From Chloropicon primus (lineage: Eukaryota; Chlorophyta; Chloropicophyceae; Chloropicales; Chloropicaceae), in assembly GCA_023205875.1 (NCBI GenBank), contig CP060764.1, positions 186,001-250,000 on the forward strand: a stretch of DNA of 64,000 nucleotides, written 5' to 3'. Of the stretch, positions 9,901 to 18,195 are shown piece after piece (position 1 is the first letter of the stretch; each line of letters opens with the position of its first letter). The translations under genes were made by a program, and so were the position numbers. Under the pieces are notes generated by a model. It saw only the letters and a list, made by a program, of their open reading frames with translations, was not told where the DNA came from and ran no database searches.

Positions 9901-10530
9901 GAAGTGAAGGACATCCTGTACATGTCCATGCTCATCAACTTGTATGTTGGAATGCTCTCGGTAGTGTGGTCCATCACCTTGACCCTGGAGAGGCTCAAGT
10001 CTGCCGAGAGAGAAGCGGGGGGATCGATCTCTACTGGCCTTGTTTACACCAGCGCGAAGATGGCAGATTTGATTGATCACATCCTGAGGCCGACCGTCTT
10101 CAGCTTGCTGTTCTACTTTATCTCACTTCCACGCCAGAGTTTCTTCGACTTTTACGTAGTCGTCCTTGGGGTCTCCCTGAGCTGTTCGGGACTCGGCGAC
10201 TTTGTGTCTGTCATTTTCCCTGAAAATTTGGCGACGGTTATGGGTCTCATCATCGCCTTTTTGTTCGGAGGCATCTTGAACGGCTTCTCCCCTCCCCTGA
10301 GCGACTTGCCAAGCGAGTGGATCGTGTTCCCTTCCTACGCGAGGTGGGGCGTGGAGGCCATGTCCCTCTCCGAATTCAAGGAGTATAACGACTGGCGCAC
10401 AATCACGGGCATGCAGCACATCGGCTATAGTTTTGACAACTACACCAACGGCGTCCTCTTCCTTTACATCTCTGCCTTGGTGCTAAGGGTTGCAGCGTAC
10501 CCTCTCTTCAGGAAGCGTGCGCTGGCATAA
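6943..10530 (+). CDS. ABCG (white-brown) half-transporter with cysteine-rich ectodomain
   Basis: 1,195 aa, intronless. Starting at the second ATG (6991) would give MSRRFVGFVFVLFVLGLVGLG, a good signal peptide; I give the longer frame but consider 6991 likely. The luminal or outer part is followed by a Cys-rich repeat region (residues about 240-380) with repeated YCP/FCP units (GSYCPAG, GYFCET, LFCPSG, YYCPNA, HYCPAM), as in plant ABCG24/28-type proteins. A TM helix near 390-410 leads to the NBD: Walker A GPSGAGKTTL, signature SGGECRRVS, Walker B CLVLDEPTTGLD, switch His in SIHQPKSS. A Ser-rich linker and a six-helix ABC2-type TMD follow to the end. It probably exports lipids or hydrophobic compounds as a dimer. 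Substrate unknown. Confidence 0.9.
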   Translation: MGCGVPGGFRRRWSRAMSRRFVGFVFVLFVLGLVGLGFEEKTCYAQIDIGTVLQQVNPQDTLGAVCEDEKFKVVLKSICEPGGAVAKAIRGATVAKIPEEALTLEEATTGESGAASLPELAEGRSVQEVREGGQCLVDVGSLKLVRTNDLRLRSVGRNTEVRGVKNEFVESWKESITKEVAQFITTLQGDDPSSSSNATKTDDDMSVYTVFSESELICSEGLQCVVTDAADLAAGGQLSGTCKKCKFGSYCPAGVVNDESGALKFTPSVANQCPPGYFCETPSSIKNCPAGLFCPSGSAKPLDCNDLGFEMKHWGTEFSARLEGNYCPPNSQEPWTLCPGGYYCPNATVAIVCPKGHYCPAMTKEPRKCPFLSVCNEGSSAPSISWMALVGVLALGVVVYGTSFLIIWRSKKACEGDSEDEELTLFNDKVIKTICSVVLPRYKAREIADICKMGTLSVVSDPLRLDICDLTVKFKNRVILSSVNFHFPNGTLNAIFGPSGAGKTTLIKSMLGKLSYNLDVAGKVSFTKCTSNEEIKVYSNSRTCLRKTLDFFETSAARKKVISNKVGYVPQDNVVYPNLTVNENILYSVKLRNKFVASRKALTDQILNLLGLLNAKNTIVGTPERGGISGGECRRVSIGLELAGCPLCLVLDEPTTGLDAVSADRVLKCLNFLTASGMTIIASIHQPKSSIFHLFDQIHVLMKGGYVVYTGPKNYVTRYFDHLGFVMPELENPADFIIDIVSGLVNCKSKPSFTTEELAEMWVNNKQMLQHYSSDPSRYGEGSSESSFVDMDAKNQEKAMDEEAKLLLDLSLPDLHKELSRNQELNSGKHAYSLSIDELKGLVIHICAATCHLKYFDTVDECIRHVSNRIRSCLSPERNRPSGDISAGDQEPEPQSYSRLTSLFSFKSFSWSFKSALSLKSFDTDGDSSCTCNLAHYLKRQLQVACVLYSKDILGWVRLLGLKTVDMVITAVFAIILGFNQGQGNMEVKDILYMSMLINLYVGMLSVVWSITLTLERLKSAEREAGGSISTGLVYTSAKMADLIDHILRPTVFSLLFYFISLPRQSFFDFYVVVLGVSLSCSGLGDFVSVIFPENLATVMGLIIAFLFGGILNGFSPPLSDLPSEWIVFPSYARWGVEAMSLSEFKEYNDWRTITGMQHIGYSFDNYTNGVLFLYISALVLRVAAYPLFRKRALA

Positions 10531-10829
10531 GTCCTGTCAAAATAATGCTTTGCTTGCCAATATATAATCCACAACTGTTTTTATTGCGTGTTTCCCGACC
10601 GCACCGCGGCGTGGTCTTCCAAAGCCTTTCATTGTCGTCAACATGGAGAGAGGTTGTTGTGTGCTGCGCTGCGTTGTGCGTGCGTTGTGCGTGCGTTGTT
10701 GCGTGCGGAGGAAAGAAGAAGAAAGAGTGATCAATAATGGTATCATATAGAATCTTTTACAATCAAATACATCCCACACAAAAATAATTGCGTCAAATAA
10801 GCGAGAGAAGTGGCGCTTGCCGCCACTCC
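10531..10829. other. Convergent intergenic region ABCG / sigma factor
   Basis: 299 bp between convergent stops. It includes GT-rich direct repeats (10678-10704, TGCGTTGTGCG units) and TTACA (minus-strand TGTAA) at 10757-10761, 69 bases beyond the sigma-factor stop. No gene is seen. Confidence 0.4.
10757..10761 (-). promoter_or_regulatory. TGTAA poly(A) signal candidate
   Basis: TGTAA on the minus strand, 69 bases past the sigma-factor stop. Inferred from the chlorophyte consensus. Confidence 0.3.
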
Positions 10830-12620
10830 CTACAACGGAAAGGAATCCTGGTAGTCCCGGACTATGCCGTTCCTCTCCGGGTCCCTGAGCTTTCTCAGGG
10901 CCCTGCTCTCGATCTGCCGAATCCTCTCCCGAGTCACGGAGAACTCGGCACCTATGGTCTCCAAAGTCATCTGCTTGTTGCCCAGAACACCGTAACGCAG
11001 GGCGATGATCTTTCTCTCCCTCTCACTCAACGTGTCGAGAAGGTTCTTCACGTCCATCTGAAGCCTCTCGTTGTAGGCAAAAAGCTCAGGGCACTCCTGG
11101 CTCTCGTCGCTGAGTATCTCCTCGAACGTCAATCCCCCCGAGCCCGAGTCGCCGCCTTTGCCGCTCTCGCCGCTGACCCTCTGCTCAAAGCTCATGGGGT
11201 CCTCCATCAGCTTGCAGAGCTTGTTCACGCGGTCCTCCTCGACGTCGAGGTGCTTGGCGATCTTGGCGTACACGCTGTTTCCCGATGAAGGGGCGCGGTC
11301 CTCGCCCCCCTTCCCCTTCCCCTTCCCCTTGGCGCGAAGCTTCGGGGTCTTGGAACCCTTTTCCTTTCCTTGGCTCTTGTCCAGGAAGCCGGGATCCTCC
11401 CGAAGCTGCGCTTGGACCGACCTGACCTTCGTCATCAGCTCGTGCAGGTGCACGGGGAGTCTCACGTCCCTCCCGTTGTCCTGGATTGCCCTCGTGATGC
11501 TTTGCCTCACCCACCAGTGGGCGTACGTGCTGAACTTGTAGCCCTTGGAAGGGTCGAACTTCTCCGCGCCCCTCACCAGACCCAAGCAACCCTCCTGCAC
11601 GAGGTCCGTGAACTCGAGGCCGTTCCCGCTGTACTTCTTCGCGACGGACTGGACCAAGCGAATGTTCGCGCCGATCATCCTCTGCTTCGCCTGGAGGCAC
11701 TCGCTGTAGGCCTCCTGGAGCCTCTCCCCGTCCTGGCCAAAGCCGGCGTACTCGGCCCACTCCTTCATGGTGGGGACCTTGCCCAGGTCTCCGTGAGCCT
11801 TGAAGTAGCAGTCCTCGAGCTGCTTGAGCTCCTGCACCTTGACCGCGAGCTGCTGCTCCTCGGCGGCGGTCAGAAGGTCGAACTGCAGGGAGTAGTCACC
11901 CCCCGCACCCGAGATCTCGTCCACCGTGAGGACGTCCGAGGTCCCCTCCGGCGACGACGGTGGCGCCGGCGGAGGCGCAGGCGCCTCGAGAATCTCCAGG
12001 GCCTCCTCCTCGTCCTCCCTCTGGGCCTGAGGGCTGTTCCACCTCCTCTTGCGGGCGTTCCTCGCGCTCCTCGCCCTCCGTACGCGCTGCCTCCGCCTCG
12101 ACGTCCTCAAGACCTCCTTGCTCTCCGTCAGGGGCCTTATCTCGCCCGTCAGGCCGACCACCGGGGAGGAAGCGTCCGAGGACGAACCGTCCCTCTCCGT
12201 CGAGGACGGGGCGCTGGGGAGGTCCATGGTGCTCTCCAATGACGCCGCAGCGCTCGCGAGCCTCGAGGCCTCCCTGGCGAGGTCCGCGACCTCCCTGGCC
12301 TTCTCCAAGGCGTCCAGGCTCACGTCCCCGCTGTCCGCCAGCTCCACGTCCTGAAAAACTTGGTTCAACTCCTTCAGGAGAAGGTCCAGGGAGTTGGCCC
12401 TCGCGTCCGTAGCCGTCGCCGTCGCCTCCGCCTCCTGGTGCTTTTGCGGCACGTACGCAATCCCAATGTTTCTCCTTCCTGCCGTGGAACAAACCGTCGT
12501 CGCAGTCTTTCTCGCCCTCGAAGAAGCGAATCCCGCCGCGCGGCGGGAGGAAGAAGGCCTCGACCCCCTCGCCGTCGCACCCCTGCGGACGCGGACGCCC
12601 CTCACCCCCGTCTCTCCCAT
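10830..12620 (-). CDS. SIG: Plastid RNA polymerase sigma factor (sigma-70 family)
   Basis: 596 aa, intronless. The first ~50 residues are rich in Arg, Ser, Ala and Thr (VRRGATARGSRPSSSRRAAG), as in a chloroplast transit peptide, followed by a long unconserved region. Sigma region 1.2 begins near residue 250 (LLTAAEEQQLAVKVQELKQL); region 2 has RMIGANIRLVQSVAKKY, FTDLVQEGCLGLVRG, KFDPSKGYKFSTYAHWWVRQ and SITRAIQDNGR; region 4 ends with ERKIIALRYGVL and the helix-turn-helix VTRERIRQIESRALRKLRDP. Region 3 is interrupted by a Lys/Gly-rich insert (AKGKGKGKGGEDRAP). It directs plastid-encoded RNA polymerase to promoters and shows that the organism has a plastid. Confidence 0.94.
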   Translation of the reverse strand: MGETGVRGVRVRRGATARGSRPSSSRRAAGFASSRARKTATTVCSTAGRRNIGIAYVPQKHQEAEATATATDARANSLDLLLKELNQVFQDVELADSGDVSLDALEKAREVADLAREASRLASAAASLESTMDLPSAPSSTERDGSSSDASSPVVGLTGEIRPLTESKEVLRTSRRRQRVRRARSARNARKRRWNSPQAQREDEEEALEILEAPAPPPAPPSSPEGTSDVLTVDEISGAGGDYSLQFDLLTAAEEQQLAVKVQELKQLEDCYFKAHGDLGKVPTMKEWAEYAGFGQDGERLQEAYSECLQAKQRMIGANIRLVQSVAKKYSGNGLEFTDLVQEGCLGLVRGAEKFDPSKGYKFSTYAHWWVRQSITRAIQDNGRDVRLPVHLHELMTKVRSVQAQLREDPGFLDKSQGKEKGSKTPKLRAKGKGKGKGGEDRAPSSGNSVYAKIAKHLDVEEDRVNKLCKLMEDPMSFEQRVSGESGKGGDSGSGGLTFEEILSDESQECPELFAYNERLQMDVKNLLDTLSERERKIIALRYGVLGNKQMTLETIGAEFSVTRERIRQIESRALRKLRDPERNGIVRDYQDSFPL

Positions 12621-13560
12621 CGTCCTTGTCCTCGTCCTCGTCCCCCGCGAGCGATGAGAACGCCGACTGACCCTTCTCTCTCTCTCTCTCTCTTCCCAGC
12701 CACAAGAGTAGTAAAACGGTTTTGCGGCTCGTGGCTGGGAAGAGAGACGAAGAGGATAAGGGTCGGTTTGGAAGTGTCCAAGCCGGAAGACACTGAGAAA
12801 ACGCCCTTGCCTTGAAGGCCGGGAGAGGAGGACAGGAGGACTGGAACACTGATGAATGTCTTGCTTGCTCTCCTTGTGTCGTATCTTCTCCTCGCTCGCT
12901 CGCTTGCTGTTTCCAAATGAAGGCCCTCACTTGATAAGAATGAGGGAGAGGGAGGAGAGGAGGTTGGTGGCTTGAGGCTGACAAACAAAGCAAGAGTAAA
13001 GTGTTGTGTGCATGAAAGATTGAAGATAATAAAGGATCATCAAGAAGCCGAGCCGACCTCTCCTCTTCTCTTCTCTTCTCTTCCCTTGATCTACATACAT
13101 CGATGCATATTCGAGGAACTCCTGGGAACGAGGAAAAAAAAGCTTGGTGATTTCGCGCGCGGCGTTGCACCCCTCGTCGATCGCTTTGGCTTGCGAAATC
13201 GAATCACTACCCACTCCAACCTTCGCATCTGAAAGGACCGCAGAAAGCAAAGAGGGAGCCTGGCGGGTCTGTGGTACGACTTGCGCGAACTCGAAAAATT
13301 TCAGTCACTTCGTTTTGAGATGGATTGGACGACTCGACTTCGAAACCCCGGGCATAGCACACACAAAAAAGGAGAATAATGAAAGGGAACCAAACATCAT
13401 TAATAAAGAAGAGAGAGACAGAGAGTTCATTCCATGCTTCAATGGTCACAGAAATGAGATATAATGCAGAACAAAGATGTAATGTTGCCCCCGCCCTCCA
13501 ACGTCGTCTGCTCCTGCTTCGAACTCCACGAAGGACTTGCACACTTTTAGGTTATTGACG
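12621..13560. promoter_or_regulatory. Sigma-factor upstream region, no gene seen
   Basis: About 940 bp of mixed-composition DNA upstream of the sigma-factor start. It has a CT run (12675-12696), CTCTT pentamer runs (13062-13085) and CGATCG at 13178. Short open frames on both strands show no recognisable domain and I did not call them. Confidence 0.4.
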
Positions 13561-15000
13561 AGACTCGCTGGACAGCAGCGAGGCAACGAAGGAAGAGCAA
13601 GTTCGATCGTGGTCGGATTTATTCTAACGAGAAATTCACGGCTACCAGGAAACGTCTTTGGACATCTTGTTAAACATAACTCAAACCAGTCCCGCTGTAA
13701 CAGTCTTCGTTAAATTCGCTTAAATTTGATTTGGTTGCACGTTGTTTGTCGTTTTCACACAAATCAGAGCTGGGCTTTCTTTCTCGTGCCTCACTATATT
13801 GAAGTAATTGCGCGAGTTCCTGGGGAGAATATTAACATGCGTGCGTGTGTGTGCGTCTGTTCACTATAACGTGGACACAAAATGATGACGCGAAGAGCCA
13901 AAGCAATAACGTGTTAACTCCGAATGATATTTTTGTAGTTCAACAATCAATAAGGGGAACAGCAAATCCAGGAGAGGACCGTTTTGATGTACTTTCCTGC
14001 CGAGTTACGAACATCAATTAGTGATCTGTAGAAATCAATATTAATCAGATGCGACGCATTCATGTTTATGCTAAAAGTTCAACATTATTATAATAATAAT
14101 AATAAACATCCCTGAAGGAAACCATATGTTCTCAGCCCAAAATCGAACGGCAGTTTTATACATATACACATGTGCAACACGTAAAGGCTTGCACGCACGA
14201 AGCATTGCATATAAATTAGACACTTAATATGAAAGAATGGGACAATTTTTATGAAAAAGAATAATATTTATAGCGTCCTTCTCACAACGCAAAGAAGGAT
14301 AATCATATTAATATGTTAAGATGCTTTAACCGAAAAGAGTAACTCAATATTCTTTGTTTATTATAGATGTATTAATTCATTTCGACTGCGTAGACAACTT
14401 AAAAGTGTTTATTCTTAAAGATACATCTTGAATTGTTCGCATTAAAGAAAAGGAACATTATCTTTTTGAGTGCTTTGGTGATATGGTATCAAACCTTTAC
14501 GCCTCCATATTCACGCTTCATAAAAACATGAGATAAGCAGGTTGATGCTTGATAAAAGCAATGTATTTTATAATTAATCCACAAAGTTTGAGACGCTTGC
14601 TTAAAAAAGCAAAAAAAATTGCTAAATGTTATGCCTTTTATCTCTTGCGCTGCGAAATTACCAATGTATAAACATTTGGGAAAGATTGCAAAATCATCCT
14701 ATGCAAACTTATTACGTCCATGTACCGCTGTTTGTATCATATGGATATGGGGCTGCCATGGCTTTTTGTTGCTCAAAGGAAAACTTGGGTGACAAATGTA
14801 GGCTTTCGAATTTGGCTATGGGGCGTTAAGAATATTCATTCATAGTTTTTGCCTTTCCTTTTGAATAGAGAAAACAGTTAGAGTTCTTCTTTTTGCGTAA
14901 ATACAGTTTCATCGTGCCCTCATACTTTGGTCCTGCCAGGGCGAACGCCGTTCTATTTTTTCTCGAGGAAATGAATGTACAGCAGGAACACGGAACGTGC
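13561..15000. other. AT-rich gene-free block (candidate centromere or other structural element)
   Basis: About 1.4 kb whose composition differs sharply from everything around it. The lines starting at 14041, 14221, 14341 and 14521 have 15, 15, 16 and 16 G+C of 60, against 38 of 60 in a coding line at 45541. It has AT triplets (14086-14106), no long open frame and no tandem satellite that I can see. It sits in the only large gap of the window. AT-rich unique DNA of this size is how centromeres look in some compact algal genomes; organelle-derived DNA is another possibility. Function is inference. Confidence 0.4.
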
Positions 15001-15623
15001 CGGTGAGTCAAACAAGATTTCTTTCTCTTCATTACGACAGCCAAGCAGCCTGGTGCATCTCTGCCTCATGATCGACTTCAATGCCACACCAACACTGCAC
15101 TACTCCTGCAGGGTTCCTCAAAGACTTCCCTCCTCCCCTTCGTCTTCGTCTTCCTCTGCACGACCCTCCGAGCTCACAAACAAACTTTGGGGCCCTCAAA
15201 GGAGGAGCGCGAGAGACCACTCCTTTTTGCCAAAACCTCCAGCCGAGGTATCAATCGAAAGCCCATTACATGACCTTCCGTTTGCTCAACACCTCCTCCC
15301 CTTCGTCGTCACCGACCTTGCACAAGATCCTCGACAAACACCACCCCTCTCCGTGTTGCGGGACCAAAAAAAACCGAGCGTTAATCTCGCTCGTCTTCTC
15401 AATCTCATCTCCTTCAGAGTGTCGCGATGAGATCCTGCAGGAGGTTTAGGTTTTAGGGCCAACAGCCCGAAGGCCGACAGACCGCCCACGCCCTACCTCC
15501 CCAAACCCGATACCCGATACGACAAGACAAGACAAGACAAGACAAGACAAGACAAGACGAGACGAGACGAGACGATCGAGCGCGCGGTTTGGTTGGGCTT
15601 CTTCTTCTTAGCAGATAATCGGG
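15001..15623. promoter_or_regulatory. SEC-C gene upstream region with pentanucleotide repeat
   Basis: About 620 bp returning to normal composition before the SEC-C gene. It ends in a GACAA/GACGA run (15521-15574) and CGATCG at 15573. The overlapping short frames here look like composition artefacts. Confidence 0.35.
15521..15574. repeat. (GACAA)n grading into (GACGA)n microsatellite
   Basis: About ten 5-bp units: roughly seven GACAA, then three GACGA, immediately upstream of the SEC-C gene. Confidence 0.9.
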
Positions 15624-16256
15624 ATGGCTGCCCGGTTGGCGAGAGGGACTCCGGGGACTCTGGAAATCCCTCCTCCTCCTTGCCATGGACGCAATCGTTG
15701 CGTTGCGATGCCGAGGCGTCGGGGACTGCGGCGGCACGACCTCCGTGGCGCTCCCTCGCGGCTGCTTGCTGCAGGCTTCGGGAAAGAGGGCAAAGGCTTC
15801 GGATCGAAGCAGAGCACGATGTCCAAGGATGAGCTTTGTCCTTGCGGACAGGAGGGTCTGGCGTACAAGAGTTGCTGCAAGGCGTACCACCTGAAGACGC
15901 GGAAGGCGGAGAGTCCCCGAAGGCTGCTGAGGACGAGGTTCACCGCGTATGCCAAGGCAAGGAAAGGGGATGCTGTGTTGTCTCGATACCTCGTGGAGAC
16001 AGCCGTGAAACCAGACTCGTCCAAGGAGCTTGAGGCGCTTTGCAAGGACATCGAAGCGTCGTGCGACAAGCTGCAGTTCTCGAACCTCAAAGTTCTCGAG
16101 GAGGCCGAGCACGAGAGCCACGCAGTGATCAAGTTCAGTTATACTGTTCGTGTGCAAGGGCAGAAGGGCTTCAATCTCGGTGCACCAGAGCAGATTGAAG
16201 AGACGAGCCACTTCGTCAAGAGCGATGGCGTCTGGTACTTTAACGACAGTGTGTAA
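15624..16256 (+). CDS. SEC-C motif protein, YchJ/UPF0225-like
   Basis: 210 aa, intronless. An N-terminal leader of about 65 residues (MAARLARGTPG, many Arg and few acids) suggests organellar import. Then comes a zinc-binding SEC-C motif, ELCPCGQEGLAYKSCC (C-x-C, then CC), followed by an NTF2-like body with RLLRTRFTAYAKARKGD and a closing HFVKSDGVWYFND, the arrangement of bacterial YchJ. A shorter product could start at the ATG at 15822 next to the motif. Function is not established for the family. The TAA stop is part of a TGTAA, and the gene converges on ALG5 with only 20 bp between stops. Confidence 0.82.
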   Translation: MAARLARGTPGTLEIPPPPCHGRNRCVAMPRRRGLRRHDLRGAPSRLLAAGFGKEGKGFGSKQSTMSKDELCPCGQEGLAYKSCCKAYHLKTRKAESPRRLLRTRFTAYAKARKGDAVLSRYLVETAVKPDSSKELEALCKDIEASCDKLQFSNLKVLEEAEHESHAVIKFSYTVRVQGQKGFNLGAPEQIEETSHFVKSDGVWYFNDSV

Positions 16257-16269
16257 TACAGTACAGCAA

Positions 16270-16274
16270 TTACA
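16270..16274 (-). promoter_or_regulatory. TGTAA poly(A) signal candidate
   Basis: Minus-strand TGTAA two bases beyond the ALG5 stop. In this 20-bp convergent gap the facing gene's own stop also forms TGTAA (16252-16256). Confidence 0.3.
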
Positions 16275-16276
16275 GC

Positions 16277-17514
16277 TCACACGGCGGCCGCGGTTTTGAT
16301 CCTCCAGAACTTGAGGTTGTAGCACACGAAAACGGTGAGGATCTCCAGCGCCATGTGGAACACGTGAAGGAACTTGAGCTTGGAGCCGTCCTTCTCCTGC
16401 CACTTGACTTGGACCTCCAGAATGGGAATCTTAAGCCTCTGAGCGATGTTGACGATCTCAACGTCGAAGCACCACCTCTTGAGCCTCTGGTGCTGGAAGA
16501 GGGCAAAAGCAGCTTCCCTCGTGAAAAGCTTGAACCCGCACTGGGTGTCCCTGATGCTCCCTCCGACCACCATGAAGACGAGGAGGTGGAACCCATGCAT
16601 CGCGAAATTCCTGACCCTCGTCCTCTTGGTCACGATGTCCTCCTGCTCCAGGTGAGCCCTGCTCCCGAAGCAAGCGACCGTCTGTTGAGAGAGGTGGGTG
16701 TATCCCCCAGCCTCCTGTATCACGTTGCCACGGCCCGCGGCCTTCTTCCTCCTGGAAGCGGGTCCCGTATCCTCTGCCCCCATGGAAGCCTTGGCCCCTT
16801 CCCCAGCCCTCTTGGCGCCCGTCCCCGACGACTTGGATTTCTTCATCAGTCTCTGGCACAGAGCAAACTCAAGAGCTTCCAGTCCGTGGGTAAGCTCAGT
16901 CGCCCCATCCGCGTCCATCATGAGCACGAGGTCACCCTCGGCGTTCAAGCAACCCGTCCGGACGGCCGCGCCCTTCCCACTGTTCCTCTGCATCTGGAAG
17001 ACCTTGACAGCATCCTCCGCACCCATCTCCTTCGCGCAGAGCCATGCCTGAGAAAAAAAAGGGATTCAAGACAACACAAGACAAGGCAAGGCAAGAAGAA
17101 GCTCGGGAGGTCAGCGACTCCATTCGGACTGGTATCGACCGGAACCAACCCCTGCATTACCTTGACGGCAGTTTGGTCCGTGCTCCCGTCATCGACGACG
17201 ACGACCTCGTAGGTGAAGCTGGAACCTTCCCTGTCCCTTCTCTTGACCAAATACTCCAGGGTGCTCTTCAACACAGCCGGAAGCCTCTTCTCCTCGTTAT
17301 ACGCCGGTATCACAATCGACAAGCGCTTGGTGGAAGGCTTCCCCCTGTTGGACAACGTGCGCTTCTCCTCCCTCTTCCTGTCGTCCTCCAACTTCCTCGT
17401 CCAAAGCCACCAGCCCCTCACGACCTCCGCTATCCATGTCGAGGCAATGGCGAAGACAAAGAAGTACACCAACGAAGCGATCGACGCCATCGATAACCCA
17501 ATCCAACTCTCCAA
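16277..17514 (-). CDS. ALG5: Dolichyl-phosphate beta-glucosyltransferase (ALG5)
   Basis: ER-membrane GT2 enzyme making dolichyl-phosphate-glucose from UDP-glucose for N-glycan assembly. Two exons: 17161-17514 and 16277-17047; the intron (17048-17160, 113 nt) is phase 0 with GTAATG donor and CAG acceptor. The product is about 374 aa. An N-terminal TM helix (about residues 8-28) is followed by [46 protein letters not shown] (metal-binding DxD region), [14 protein letters not shown] and [22 protein letters not shown] Ser/Lys/Ala-rich insert of about 35 residues after LMKKSKSSG makes it longer than yeast or human ALG5 (about 330). Start: the first ATG, directly before the TM segment. Confidence 0.93.
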
Positions 17515-17995
17515 CTCTCCCTCTCCCTCTATCCCTCTCCCTCTCTCTCCTCTGCCCCTTCTGCTTCACCCCTTCCTCGCCCTCTGCTCTGCAACCTGCG
17601 TTCCCCTTCCCAATGGTTCAAGCGAGAGAGGGGTTCACCCAAGAGATGGCACCCTACCGTGTTCTTCCGTGTCGTTCCGTGTCGTGTTGTTCCCCTCCTC
17701 CGAGCCTCCGCCTCCTCCGAGCCTCCGCCTCCCTGTGCCCTTCTGCTTCACCCCTTCCCCACTCGAATGGGAGGCGAACCCACGCGGCGAGAGAGGGAGA
17801 GAAGGTGAGTTTGAGAAGGGCACGAGGATCGAGGGAGGGGCGACGAGAGGAGGAGGAGGATAGGAATGGAAGCGTCTTCTCTTCCTCTTTCGATCGACAC
17901 CTCCCTTGGGGAGTTTGGCCCTGGAATGGGAATGCTGAGAATGATTTTGCTCCGTGGTTTTGTTCTCGACGCAGAAGAGAGAGAGGCAGAGGGAA

Positions 17996-18036
<41 letters not shown>

Positions 18037-18195
18037 GGAGGGGAAGGGAGGAGGCCGATGAGCCTGTGCCTCGCTTGAGTGATCTTATCTCTTGCAGGAA
18101 GCGGCCGGAGGGAGAAGAAGCGAAGGCGACCAGCGTGTGAGAGAGACCAAGCCAAACCAAGCCCGTTCCAACGTTTGGAGTTGAGGAAGGCAAGG
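17515..18195. promoter_or_regulatory. Divergent promoter ALG5 / GPAT with possible 5'UTR intron
   Basis: 681 bp without a called gene. A strong donor (GTGAGT at 17805) and acceptor (TCTTGCAG ending 18097) suggest a 293-nt intron in the GPAT 5'UTR. CGATCG lies at 17891 and a GA run at 18000-18034. Frames crossing this region lack recognisable protein. Confidence 0.4.

Noticed and set aside
12602-13250. Minus-strand frames as a separate small gene upstream of the sigma factor
   Set aside because: Ser/Arg-rich, overlapping in several frames, no domain; more likely 5' flank.
13561-15000. tRNA, snRNA or rRNA gene in the AT-rich gap
   Set aside because: I looked for TPsiC-like GTTCGA and for U2/U4/U6 hallmark strings and saw none; a proper tRNAscan/Infernal run was not possible.
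14626-15044. Short open frames in and next to the AT-rich block
   Set aside because: 67-72 codons, no domain, no codon bias like the neighbours.
15521-15574. CRISPR-like array
   Set aside because: Simple pentanucleotide microsatellite without spacers; nuclear eukaryotic context.
17213-17863. Possible N-terminal extension of GPAT through the putative intron at 17805-18097
   Set aside because: The frame would join, but its upstream part overlaps ALG5 antisense and is low complexity; a 5'UTR intron is simpler.
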